From NCBI GenBank assembly GCA_031267475.1, contig JAIRZA010000111.1:1-5606 (forward strand): 5,606 nt of DNA, written 5' to 3'. Source of the DNA: Spirochaetaceae bacterium. Its GTDB lineage: Bacteria > Spirochaetota > Spirochaetia > Treponematales > Breznakiellaceae. Under the pieces are notes generated by a model, which saw only the letters and a program-made list of their open reading frames with translations, did no database searches and was not told where the DNA came from. Of this stretch, positions 1 to 4,934 are shown piece by piece (position 1 is the stretch's first letter; each line of letters starts with the position of its first letter). A program made the position numbers and the translations under genes.

Positions 1-147
1 ATTCGTAACCGTCAGCCGCCTGTTATAAGAAACGACGAAAGAAGACCGTCTTTCAGCGCCAGAAATGTTCAAACATACACAATCACATCTTTTACAGACG
101 CGCATAACAGCAGGCAAAAAATCGCAAGTATAATAAAAAAACCGGAT

Positions 148-160
148 GGGGGGGGGGGGG
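148..160. repeat. poly-G tract, 13 G
   Basis: This is an uninterrupted run of 13 G, about 195 bases upstream of the nagE-like start. Runs of this length are prone to slipped-strand length change and underlie phase variation in several bacteria, including poly-G tracts near promoters in Treponema pallidum. On the minus strand the run reads as C preceded by ACAT, the same flank as the C14 tract at 4954-4967. The true length in the genome may vary or be miscalled by the assembly. Confidence 0.95.
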
Positions 161-245
161 ATGTAAACTCTCCATACCCGCCGCCAGCCCAATCTTAAGC
201 GCTAAATACAAGCAGCTTACAACTTCAAACGATACAAAACACACA

Positions 246-276
246 TTAACAGCGACAAATCAAGCAAACTTAAAAT
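246..276 (+). promoter_or_regulatory. candidate sigma-70-like promoter for nagE
   Basis: TTAACA at 246-251 matches five of six bases of the -35 consensus, and TAAAAT at 271-276 matches five of six of the -10. The 19-base spacer is longer than ideal. Transcription would start near 283, leaving a leader of about 70 bases. A small inverted repeat, CAGAC (292-296) and GTCTG (303-307), lies just downstream and could be an operator or chance. This is a motif match only. Confidence 0.2.
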
Positions 277-342
277 TCAAGACAACCGGCGCAGACAATC
301 CGGTCTGTAGTAACGAACTGACCGCGGGCAAACCGGCTACTC

Positions 343-348
343 AGGAGG
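343..348 (+). promoter_or_regulatory. Shine-Dalgarno AGGAGG for nagE
   Basis: A full AGGAGG lies 7 bases before ATG 356 and 10 bases before the adjacent ATG 359. Both starts are usable; the first has the better spacing. Confidence 0.85.
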
Positions 349-355
349 TCGCGTT

Positions 356-1816
356 ATGATGAAGGTTTTACAAAAACTAGGCAAATCACTAATGCTTCCC
401 GTCGCTTGCCTCCCTGTAGCGGCTATCCTAATGGGAATCGGCTATTGGATTGATCCAACCGGTTGGGGAGAAAATGTTGCCGCCGCCGGCTTTTTAATCA
501 AAGCCGGCGGCGCGATTATCGACAACATGGGTATTTTATTTGCCCTTGGCGTCGGTATCGGTATGTCAAAAGACGGCGAAGGAACAGCCGCGTTTTCCGC
601 GCTTATTTCGTGGCTAATGATTCAAACCCTGCTTTCTCCCGCCGCGTACAGTATGTTCTTTCATATTCCCGTTGAAGAAGTTCCCGCGGCGTTCGGTAAA
701 TTGCAAAATCAATTTATAGGCATTGTATCCGGTCTTATCGGATCGAGCTGCTATAACCGTTTTTCCAATACCAAACTTCCCGATGCGTTCTCGTTTTTCA
801 GCGGACGGCGCTGCGTTGCCATCGTTACAGCCGGGTCAACCATTATAGTGGTGATTGCGCTTGCCTTTATATGGCCGATCATTTATGGCGGACTTGTTTC
901 ATTTGGAGAAGCGATTGTGGCGGCAGGTCCTGCCGGCGCCGGTATATACGGCTTTCTTAACCGTATTCTTATTCCATTTGGGCTGCACCATGCGCTCAAC
1001 AGCGTATTCTGGTTCGATGTAGCCGGTATCAATGACATTGGTAAATTCTGGAACGCGAATTTGGGGGGAATTAGGGGGCAAACCGGTATGTACATGACCG
1101 GATTTTTCCCGGTTATGATGTTCGGACTTCCCGCGGCTTGTCTGGCGATGTTCCACACCGCCAAGCAAAAGAAGAAAAAAATAGTCGCGGGTTTGCTGTT
1201 TTCAGGAGCTATCGCGGCGTTTTTTACCGGAATTACCGAGCCGATTGAATTTTCCTTTATGTTCCTTGCGCCGCCTCTGTATGCGGTCCACGCGGTGCTG
1301 ACTGGAATTTCTATGGCTGTTACGACCATACTGCCGGTTAGGTGCGGCTTTAATTTTAGCGCCGGTTTCGTTGATTGGTTTTTAAGTTTCAAAGCGCCAA
1401 TGGCGCTGAATCCTCTGCTGATTATTCCTATTGGCGCGGTGTATGCGGTGATATATTATGTTGTCTTTCGCTACCTGATTGTTAAATTCAATTTCAAAAC
1501 TCCTGGACGTGAAGACGATGATGCGGTAGTAAGCGAATCAGAAAAATCCGCCGTGATTAAAGGCAATAAAGACTTTGCTCAAGTAGCATCCGTTATTCTT
1601 GAAGGTCTGGGCGGGAAAGAGAATGTTGTTTCTCTTGAATACTGCGCTACCCGGCTGCGTCTTGAAATCAAAAACCCCGAAGTGATTAATGACAAGAAGA
1701 TTAAATCCGCCGGTGTCGCCGGTATTATTCATCCTAGTAAAAATACGATTCAAGTAATTGTCGGAACAAAAGTACAATTTGTCGCAGACGAAATGGACAA
1801 ATTACTGAAGCGCTGA
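356..1816 (+). CDS. nagE: PTS system N-acetylglucosamine-type EIICB permease
   Basis: This inner-membrane sugar permease of the phosphotransferase system imports and phosphorylates N-acetylglucosamine (glucose is the main alternative). The EIIC domain covers roughly residues 1-385 with many hydrophobic segments. It carries FFSGRR (147-152), IPFGLHHALN (206-215), TGMYMTGFFPVMMFGLP, and the substrate-site motif GITEPIEF (292-299). A KTPGRED hinge leads to a short acidic linker and an EIIB domain of about 80 residues. The phosphorylated cysteine is Cys430 in YCATRLR, and the domain closes with NTIQVIVGTK. At 486 aa it has no EIIA domain, unlike the IICBA form of E. coli NagE, so a separate EIIA protein must donate phosphate. 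The sequence follows E. coli NagE closely around the motifs, which supports GlcNAc over glucose. The gene stands alone, with a strong Shine-Dalgarno and its own terminator. No nagA or nagB neighbour is in view. Confidence 0.93.
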   Translation: MMKVLQKLGKSLMLPVACLPVAAILMGIGYWIDPTGWGENVAAAGFLIKAGGAIIDNMGILFALGVGIGMSKDGEGTAAFSALISWLMIQTLLSPAAYSMFFHIPVEEVPAAFGKLQNQFIGIVSGLIGSSCYNRFSNTKLPDAFSFFSGRRCVAIVTAGSTIIVVIALAFIWPIIYGGLVSFGEAIVAAGPAGAGIYGFLNRILIPFGLHHALNSVFWFDVAGINDIGKFWNANLGGIRGQTGMYMTGFFPVMMFGLPAACLAMFHTAKQKKKKIVAGLLFSGAIAAFFTGITEPIEFSFMFLAPPLYAVHAVLTGISMAVTTILPVRCGFNFSAGFVDWFLSFKAPMALNPLLIIPIGAVYAVIYYVVFRYLIVKFNFKTPGREDDDAVVSESEKSAVIKGNKDFAQVASVILEGLGGKENVVSLEYCATRLRLEIKNPEVINDKKIKSAGVAGIIHPSKNTIQVIVGTKVQFVADEMDKLLKR

Positions 1817-1833
1817 TTTACTTTTGCAAACAT

Positions 1834-1873
1834 CGCCGCCGTAACGGTACGGCGGCGGCGGGTATTGCTTTTT
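1834..1873 (+). terminator. intrinsic terminator of nagE
   Basis: A perfect 10-bp GC-rich stem, 1834-1843 with 1848-1857 around the loop ACGG, begins 17 bases after the nagE stop. A run of five T follows at 1869-1873, with more T to 1880. The T-run begins 11 bases after the stem, farther than usual, and it is itself part of the next hairpin. The neighbouring gene is convergent, so a transcription stop is expected here. Confidence 0.65.
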
Positions 1874-1898
1874 CTATTTTATAGAAAAAGCAATACCC
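1860..1898. repeat. perfect 18-bp hairpin in the convergent intergenic region
   Basis: The arm 1860-1877 (GGGTATTGCTTTTTCTAT) is the exact reverse complement of 1881-1898, with a three-base TTT loop. It directly follows the GC-rich terminator stem, and its left arm includes that terminator's T-run. It could act as a second terminator hairpin, an RNA-stabilising 3' end, or a small mobile palindrome. No T-run follows it on either strand. Confidence 0.9.
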
Positions 1899-1995
1899 AT
1901 GCTCTTCTACTCAAAAAACTGGGACAGGCGGCGCGGCATATACACTACCAAGATACGCGGCGCCCGCTTTTTACATACATTTTTCTATAAACACA

Positions 1996-2840
1996 TTAAC
2001 ACCCAGCCTCCAAAATTATCTCGCCAATGCTGCCCTTTACCACGCCTATACGTGAATTACCCAGCTCATGTAACGATTCAATCGCCGTTTGGGACAGCAC
2101 CGATGTGGTCATAATCGTCGTGACGGTCGAAGTGATATATGCGATAAATCCGACCCCGGCAAGTCCCCATAAAGCGATTATTATATTCCAAATCCACTTT
2201 GTTTTTAATACGGAAACATTTATTGGCAGCTTACCCGATTTCAATGCGGAAATTAAATCTTTGAAGGTAATCGAAAATCCTTCCAGTAGGCGCGTTGGAA
2301 ACTTCGGCTCGATTTTTTTGCGGACAAACATCAACGGTATCGACAGGCCGCTCATTACGGCAAGAAACAACAAGGCAAAAAAACATACCGCCCCCATGTT
2401 ATTCTGGGCGACTTTTGCACGTTGGTGTTTACCGCAACACGCAGACCGCCCTCATACCAAGGGAAGGTAAACTTAACCCGTTGCGCTCGTTCATAGTTGA
2501 TGGTTAAATTGGTCAAAATAATGTCTATTTTTTAATCTTCTATATCCTGAATCATCTGATTCAAATGGGTATATCTGTAATATTCAGTCTGTAGATTCAT
2601 TCTATTCTGTAACACCATCCAAATGTCAATAACCATACCATAGAAAGGAATCCCTTTTCCGTCTACTTCTTCCACAAAAGCCCAAGGCAGTTCCGCGGTA
2701 TTTTCGGTAACAAAGGGCATCCCAAAAAACACACCCGCTTTGACCTTGGTGTGGGCGCGCAACCCTTGGGGGATACACACTAAAATTAATATAACTCCAG
2801 CACAAGTCAACCAATGGTATGTAGACTTATTATATTTCAT
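1996..2840 (-). pseudogene. decayed GluR0-like ligand-gated ion channel (iGluR family)
   Basis: Bacterial GluR0-type proteins place a periplasmic amino-acid-binding fold around a two-helix pore. The minus strand from ATG 2840 gives a signal peptide (hydrophobic VILILVC core, likely cut after GLRA), then half-domain S1 with PWAFVEE and GMVIDIW. A TAA at 2532-2534 interrupts it. The same frame continues as KIDIILTNLTINYERAQR and VKFTFPWYEGGLRVAV, including the family's ligand-carboxylate Arg region. A one-base shift near the four-T run 2413-2416 moves the frame into a first membrane helix, a FP turn, a linker and a second helix (IALWGLAGVGFIAYITSTVT). Half-domain S2 starts at LGNSRIGVVKGSIGE and then stops at 1996. 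A further shift near 2004-2010 would add LGVNVFIEKCM before TAA at 1971. The remaining S2, about 100 residues, is absent. The expected K+ filter TVGYGD is not seen. Start choice: a TTG at 2852 is possible, but ATG 2840 fits the signal peptide. Homopolymer sequencing error could explain the frameshift but not easily the stop and the truncation too. Confidence 0.75.
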
Positions 2841-2864
2841 CAAAAATATCAACCTTTTTAATAT

Positions 2865-2892
2865 AGTTTATCAATACCTGTTTCTTCGTCAA
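2865..2892 (-). promoter_or_regulatory. candidate promoter of the channel pseudogene
   Basis: On the minus strand TTGACG (2892-2887) and TAAACT (2870-2865) are separated by 16 bases, with another AT-rich hexamer TATATT at 2865-2860. They lie 25-50 bases before ATG 2840. A weak AAAGG at 2857-2853 could serve as a distant ribosome site. This is a motif match only. Confidence 0.25.
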
Positions 2893-2930
2893 TGTTACAA
2901 AATGTTGTGGGCGGGGACATCGGCGTTTAC

Positions 2931-2943
2931 TCTCCGGAGTTTC
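2931..2943. repeat. partial copy of the composite palindrome
   Basis: TCTCCGGAGTTTCG-like sequence here matches the junction and left arm of the second hairpin in the two full repeat units that follow, but the right arm is missing (TTATGG instead). It looks like a decayed or unfinished third copy. Confidence 0.5.
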
Positions 2944-2985
2944 GTTATGGATAGTAATGCGTCTGTTTCGGCCCAGATATTTCTG

Positions 2986-3038
2986 GCTCAATGCGCGTTG
3001 CGCATTGAGCTCCGGAGTTTGCGCGTGGCGCAAACTCC
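2986..3038. repeat. REP-like composite double hairpin, copy 1
   Basis: Two perfect hairpins sit in tandem. The first has 11-bp arms GCTCAATGCGC (2986-2996) and 3000-3010 with loop GTT. TCC follows, then a second with 11-bp arms GGAGTTTGCGC (3014-3024) and 3028-3038 with loop GTG. The junction CTCCGGAG is itself a palindrome. There is no coding sense here. Such repeats in intergenic space resemble REP/BIME elements in form; I do not recognise the family. Confidence 0.9.
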
Positions 3039-3058
3039 ACTGGCTGTGGTGGACTCGC

Positions 3059-3078
3059 GGTATGCCGCCGCGTAGCGG
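3059..3078 (+). repeat. 20-nt direct repeat, copy 1
   Basis: GGTATGCCGCCGCGTAGCGG recurs at 3156-3175 with a single T-to-G change. The copies flank the second composite palindrome, so the whole array has an order of palindrome, direct repeat, palindrome, direct repeat. Confidence 0.85.
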
Positions 3079-3125
3079 GCTCAACGCTGCGCGTTGAGCT
3101 CCGGAGTTTCGCGTAGCGAAACTCC
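3079..3125. repeat. REP-like composite double hairpin, copy 2
   Basis: The plan matches copy 1. Arms GCTCAACGC (3079-3087) and 3091-3099 enclose TGC, TCC follows, then arms GGAGTTTCGC (3103-3112) and 3116-3125 enclose GTA. Outer bases (GCTCAA, TTGAGC, GGAGTTT, AAACTCC) are identical to copy 1, while the bases next to the loops differ in both arms together. The paired changes show that the stems, not the primary sequence, are maintained or that the tips vary among family members. Confidence 0.9.
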
Positions 3126-3155
3126 ACGCCCCTCGTCAAAGTTTTAGCGTATGTG

Positions 3156-3175
3156 GGTATGCCGCCGCGGAGCGG
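3156..3175 (+). repeat. 20-nt direct repeat, copy 2
   Basis: This copy differs from 3059-3078 at one base. It is followed by a small GC-rich inverted repeat, AACCCGC (3181-3187) with GCGGGTT (3197-3203). Together with the palindromes, these repeats fill most of the roughly 400-base gap between the channel pseudogene and the NfeD gene. I see no gene in that gap. Confidence 0.85.
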
Positions 3176-3241
3176 ATAGAAACCCGCTGGCGGGTGGCGG
3201 GTTGTTGCGCAAACTCTGGTTAGTCATTAAACTTGTCATTC

Positions 3242-3715
3242 ATGGACATATCATCGCTAACGTCGTCGCCTTGGTTTTGGCTGGCGCTTACAGTCCTTTT
3301 TACAATCATAGAACTCGCGTCTTCACTCTGCCTCACCACAATTTGGTTTGCGATCTCTGCATTTTTCATGATATTCCTTTCAATGGCGCTAAAACAAACA
3401 TACGCGCAGCTGGCGATATTTTTAGGAATCGCCATCGTGCTATTGATTTTAACCCGCCCCATAGCGCTAAAAAAACTCCATATCGGCAAAGAAAAAACAA
3501 ACATAGACAGCCTCACAGGTAAAAAAGCGCTAGTAGTGAATACAATAAGCGAGTTTAAAGACGGCAACGTTAAACTAGACGGACTAATTTGGATGGCAAA
3601 ATCGCGGGACAACTCGCTCATAGAAGCAGGCGAACAGTGCGTCGTAACAGCAATTGAAGGCGCTCACGTAGTCGTGCGCCCGCTTACAGTGAAAGAAAAA
3701 GAGACCCTTGCTTGA
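3242..3715 (+). CDS. NfeD-family membrane protein, short form
   Basis: NfeD proteins are membrane partners of stomatin-like SPFH proteins; their OB-fold domain is thought to contact the partner and help form membrane microdomains. This 157-aa protein has about three membrane segments (residues 10-30, 31-49 and 55-71), then a soluble domain. That domain carries DSLTGKKALVV (89-99), the OB-fold signature GNVKLDGLIWMA (108-119) and GEQCVVTAIEGAHVVVRPL. It lacks the ClpP-like serine protease half found in long NfeD proteins, so it is the short (NfeD1b) type. The stomatin-like gene follows after 84 bases on the same strand, the usual order. The start is uncertain: ATG 3242 and TTG 3233 are both in frame, neither has a clear Shine-Dalgarno, and I prefer the ATG. 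A TTGCGC (3205-3210) and TAAACT (3228-3233) pair with a 17-base spacer would start transcription almost at the ATG, so a near-leaderless mRNA is possible. Confidence 0.88.
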   Translation: MDISSLTSSPWFWLALTVLFTIIELASSLCLTTIWFAISAFFMIFLSMALKQTYAQLAIFLGIAIVLLILTRPIALKKLHIGKEKTNIDSLTGKKALVVNTISEFKDGNVKLDGLIWMAKSRDNSLIEAGEQCVVTAIEGAHVVVRPLTVKEKETLA

Positions 3716-3725
3716 TGTTCCTCAT

Positions 3726-3766
3726 GTTCTATTAGAAACCGCTTGTAATGCAGACGCTAATAGAAC
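3726..3766. repeat. inverted repeat between the NfeD and stomatin-like genes
   Basis: GTTCTATTAG (3726-3735) and CTAATAGAAC (3757-3766) are exact reverse complements with a 21-base loop. The element lies 11 bases after the NfeD stop and ends 22 bases before the next Shine-Dalgarno. It could tune expression of the second gene or be an operator. It is not a terminator, having no T-run. Confidence 0.75.
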
Positions 3767-3788
3767 TGTTCGAACAAACCCAATGTTT

Positions 3789-3793
3789 AGGAG
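3789..3793 (+). promoter_or_regulatory. Shine-Dalgarno AGGAG for the stomatin-like gene
   Basis: AGGAG lies six bases before ATG 3800 and fixes that start. It is much stronger than anything before the NfeD gene, so the two genes may be translated at different rates. Confidence 0.85.
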
Positions 3794-3799
3794 ATATAT

Positions 3800-4756
3800 A
3801 TGTTTTATGCAATACTCGTTATAGCAGCGTTTATTTTGATAGTTTTTATCATAAATATACGAATCGTTTCCCAGTCGAATGCTTATGTCATAGAACGGCT
3901 AGGCAGCTACCACACCACGTGGCATACCGGACTTCACTTCAAAGCGCCGTTTTTAGACCGCATTGTAAAACGAGTTTCGCTAAAAGAATGTGTAGCCGAT
4001 TTCGCGCCGCAGCCCGTAATAACAAAAGACAACGTTACCATGCAGATAGACTCTGTCATCTATCTGCAAATCACCGATCCAAAGCTATACGTTTACGGCG
4101 TTGACCGCCCCAACATGGCCATAGAAAACCTTGCGGCTACCACACTGCGTAATTTGATAGGCGAACTGGAGTTAGACGAGACGCTCACAAGCCGCGATGT
4201 TATTAATACAAAAATGCGCGCTGTTTTGGACGAGGCGACCGACCCTTGGGGAATCAAAATAAACCGTGTTGAAGTGAAAAACATCGTCCCGCCGCAAGGC
4301 ATACAGGAGGCGATGGAAAAGCAGATGAGAGCCGAGAGGGAGCGCCGCGAATCTATTTTAAGAGCGGAAGGCGAAAAACAATCCGTCATCTTGAAGGCGG
4401 AGGGGCAGAAATCATCAACTATTTTGAAGGCGGAGGCGGATAAGGCGGCTACCATTTTGCAGGCGGAAGCGGCGCGGGAGGCGGCTATCCGCGAGGCGGA
4501 AGGCGAAGCGTCGGCGATTCTTGCCGTGCAGAGGGCTACCGCCGACGGCCTTGCGATGTTAAAAGCCGCCGCCGCCGACAGCATGGTCATCAAACTAAAA
4601 AGTTTGGAGGCTTTGCAAAAAGTAGCGGACGGACAGGCGACAAAAATCATCATCCCGTCGGACATTCAAGACCTTTCCGGTTTGCTTACCAGCCTTTCCG
4701 AAGTGGTAAAATCGCCTGTACCCGCCGGCAAGCAGATACAGGGAAGCGCTGATTAG
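3800..4756 (+). CDS. qmcA: stomatin/QmcA-like SPFH (Band 7) membrane protein
   Basis: SPFH proteins form large oligomeric cages on the membrane and act in membrane organisation and protein quality control. The 318-aa product has one N-terminal membrane segment (about residues 2-22), then a Band 7 domain to about residue 175. That domain includes YVIERLGSYH, GLHFKAPFLDRI, VITKDNV, LDETLTSRDVIN, DEATDPWGIKINRVEVKNI and PPQGIQEAME. An Ala/Glu-rich coiled coil follows (about 175-260). In it an 11-residue unit beginning I-L-x-A-E repeats from residue 186 (ILRAEGEKQSV, ILKAEGQKSST, ILKAEADKAAT, ILQAEAAREAA). The tail, IIIPSDIQDLSGLLTSLSEVVKS, cut here for length, matches the paraslipin end, so length and layout are full. 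It follows E. coli QmcA closely in all blocks. The NfeD gene upstream supports the call. The exact cellular role is not shown by sequence. Confidence 0.92.
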   Translation: MFYAILVIAAFILIVFIINIRIVSQSNAYVIERLGSYHTTWHTGLHFKAPFLDRIVKRVSLKECVADFAPQPVITKDNVTMQIDSVIYLQITDPKLYVYGVDRPNMAIENLAATTLRNLIGELELDETLTSRDVINTKMRAVLDEATDPWGIKINRVEVKNIVPPQGIQEAMEKQMRAERERRESILRAEGEKQSVILKAEGQKSSTILKAEADKAATILQAEAAREAAIREAEGEASAILAVQRATADGLAMLKAAAADSMVIKLKSLEALQKVADGQATKIIIPSDIQDLSGLLTSLSEVVKSPVPAGKQIQGSAD

Positions 4757-4808
4757 CCATGAGACTCGAAGCCCCCACACATTTTGAAGTCTTACACTTT
4801 TTTCTCGC

Positions 4809-4837
4809 TTGACAATCTTTTTTTCAAGCGGTACTGT
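4809..4837 (+). promoter_or_regulatory. promoter candidate for the leader ORF and methyltransferase
   Basis: TTGACA (4809-4814) is a perfect -35 hexamer; TACTGT (4832-4837) matches four of six -10 bases at the ideal 17-base spacing. The -35 is inside a 7-bp inverted repeat, CGCTTGA (4806-4812) and TCAAGCG (4824-4830), which could be a repressor site or a hairpin. Transcription would start near 4844, inside the left arm of the next stem-loop, so that stem might not form fully in this transcript. Confidence 0.4.
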
Positions 4838-4838
4838 A

Positions 4839-4881
4839 GGTTTTAATAGATTGACGCTGACAACGCCGCTCTATTAAAACC
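4839..4881. repeat. 12-bp perfect stem-loop in the methyltransferase leader
   Basis: GGTTTTAATAGA (4839-4850) pairs exactly with TCTATTAAAACC (4870-4881) around a 19-base loop. There is no T-run after it. Its TAATAGA/TCTATTA core recurs in the inverted repeat at 3726-3766. A second promoter-like pair, TTGACG (4851-4856) and TATTAA (4872-4877), is in the loop and right arm with a short 15-base spacer. An operator for a dimeric regulator is as likely as an RNA structure. Confidence 0.8.
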
Positions 4882-4920
4882 AGCGTTAGTCTGCTTAAAG
4901 CTAGCGTAGTCTGCTTAAAA
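4882..4920 (+). repeat. tandem direct repeat in the leader, two copies
   Basis: AGCGTTAGTCTGCTTAAAG (4882-4900) is followed after two bases by AGCGTAGTCTGCTTAAAA (4903-4920). The 13-base core TAGTCTGCTTAAA is identical, with its copies starting 20 bases apart, or about two helical turns. It directly precedes the ribosome site at 4924. Paired binding sites for a regulator are one reading. Confidence 0.8.
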
Positions 4921-4923
4921 TAC

Positions 4924-4928
4924 GGAGG
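4924..4928 (+). promoter_or_regulatory. strong Shine-Dalgarno GGAGG before the leader ORF
   Basis: GGAGG lies six bases before ATG 4935. It is the best ribosome site in the region and clearly better than the GGGG-like sequence before ATG 5014, so ribosomes should load here first. Confidence 0.7.
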
Positions 4929-4934
4929 CTCAAT

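Larger units (their letters stand above)
1..359 (+). other. gene-poor left end; possible tail of an upstream reading frame interrupted at the G13 tract
   Basis: No recognisable gene lies before position 356. One plus frame is open from the left edge to TAA 196-198. A second frame is open from 108 to TGA 357-359, and this TGA overlaps the next start codon as ATGA. One extra G in the tract at 148-160 would join the first frame to the second and give 100+ open codons ending on the nagE start. The predicted residues are polar and T/N/A/K-rich and resemble no family I know. The plus strand is poor in T between about 200 and 300, which lowers the chance of stop codons, so the openness may be compositional. 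It may be the C-terminal end of a phase-variable gene or simply a 5' leader; I favour neither strongly. Confidence 0.2.

Noticed and set aside
61..175. Minus-strand ORF from ATG 175 through the C13 run, which in a 14-C phase reads a hydrophobic signal-peptide-like stretch
   Set aside because: It stops after about 35 codons, has no Shine-Dalgarno, and the hydrophobicity comes from T-rich DNA. It is not enough to call a gene.
883..1392. Long open frames on the minus strand inside nagE
   Set aside because: They lie opposite conserved EIIC motifs and show no family features; they are antisense shadows.
2027..2470. Plus-strand ORF of 147 codons across the channel remnant
   Set aside because: The minus strand carries recognisable iGluR-like segments here, and the plus product resembles nothing.
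2830..3084. Minus-strand ORF of 84 codons over the palindromes
   Set aside because: Its sequence is made of the inverted repeats and AT-rich promoter region; Arg/Pro-rich low-complexity product.
2931..3175. CRISPR-like array
   Set aside because: The repeats are palindromic hairpins with no regular unique spacers and only two full units.
4093..4665. Minus-strand ORF of 190 codons inside the stomatin-like gene
   Set aside because: It is the Ala/Ser-rich complement of the Ala/Glu coiled coil, a typical shadow.
4762..4803. Possible terminator after the stomatin-like gene (AGACT with AGTCT, then six T at 4798-4803)
   Set aside because: The stem is only 5 bp with a 21-base loop and the T-run is five bases away; too weak.
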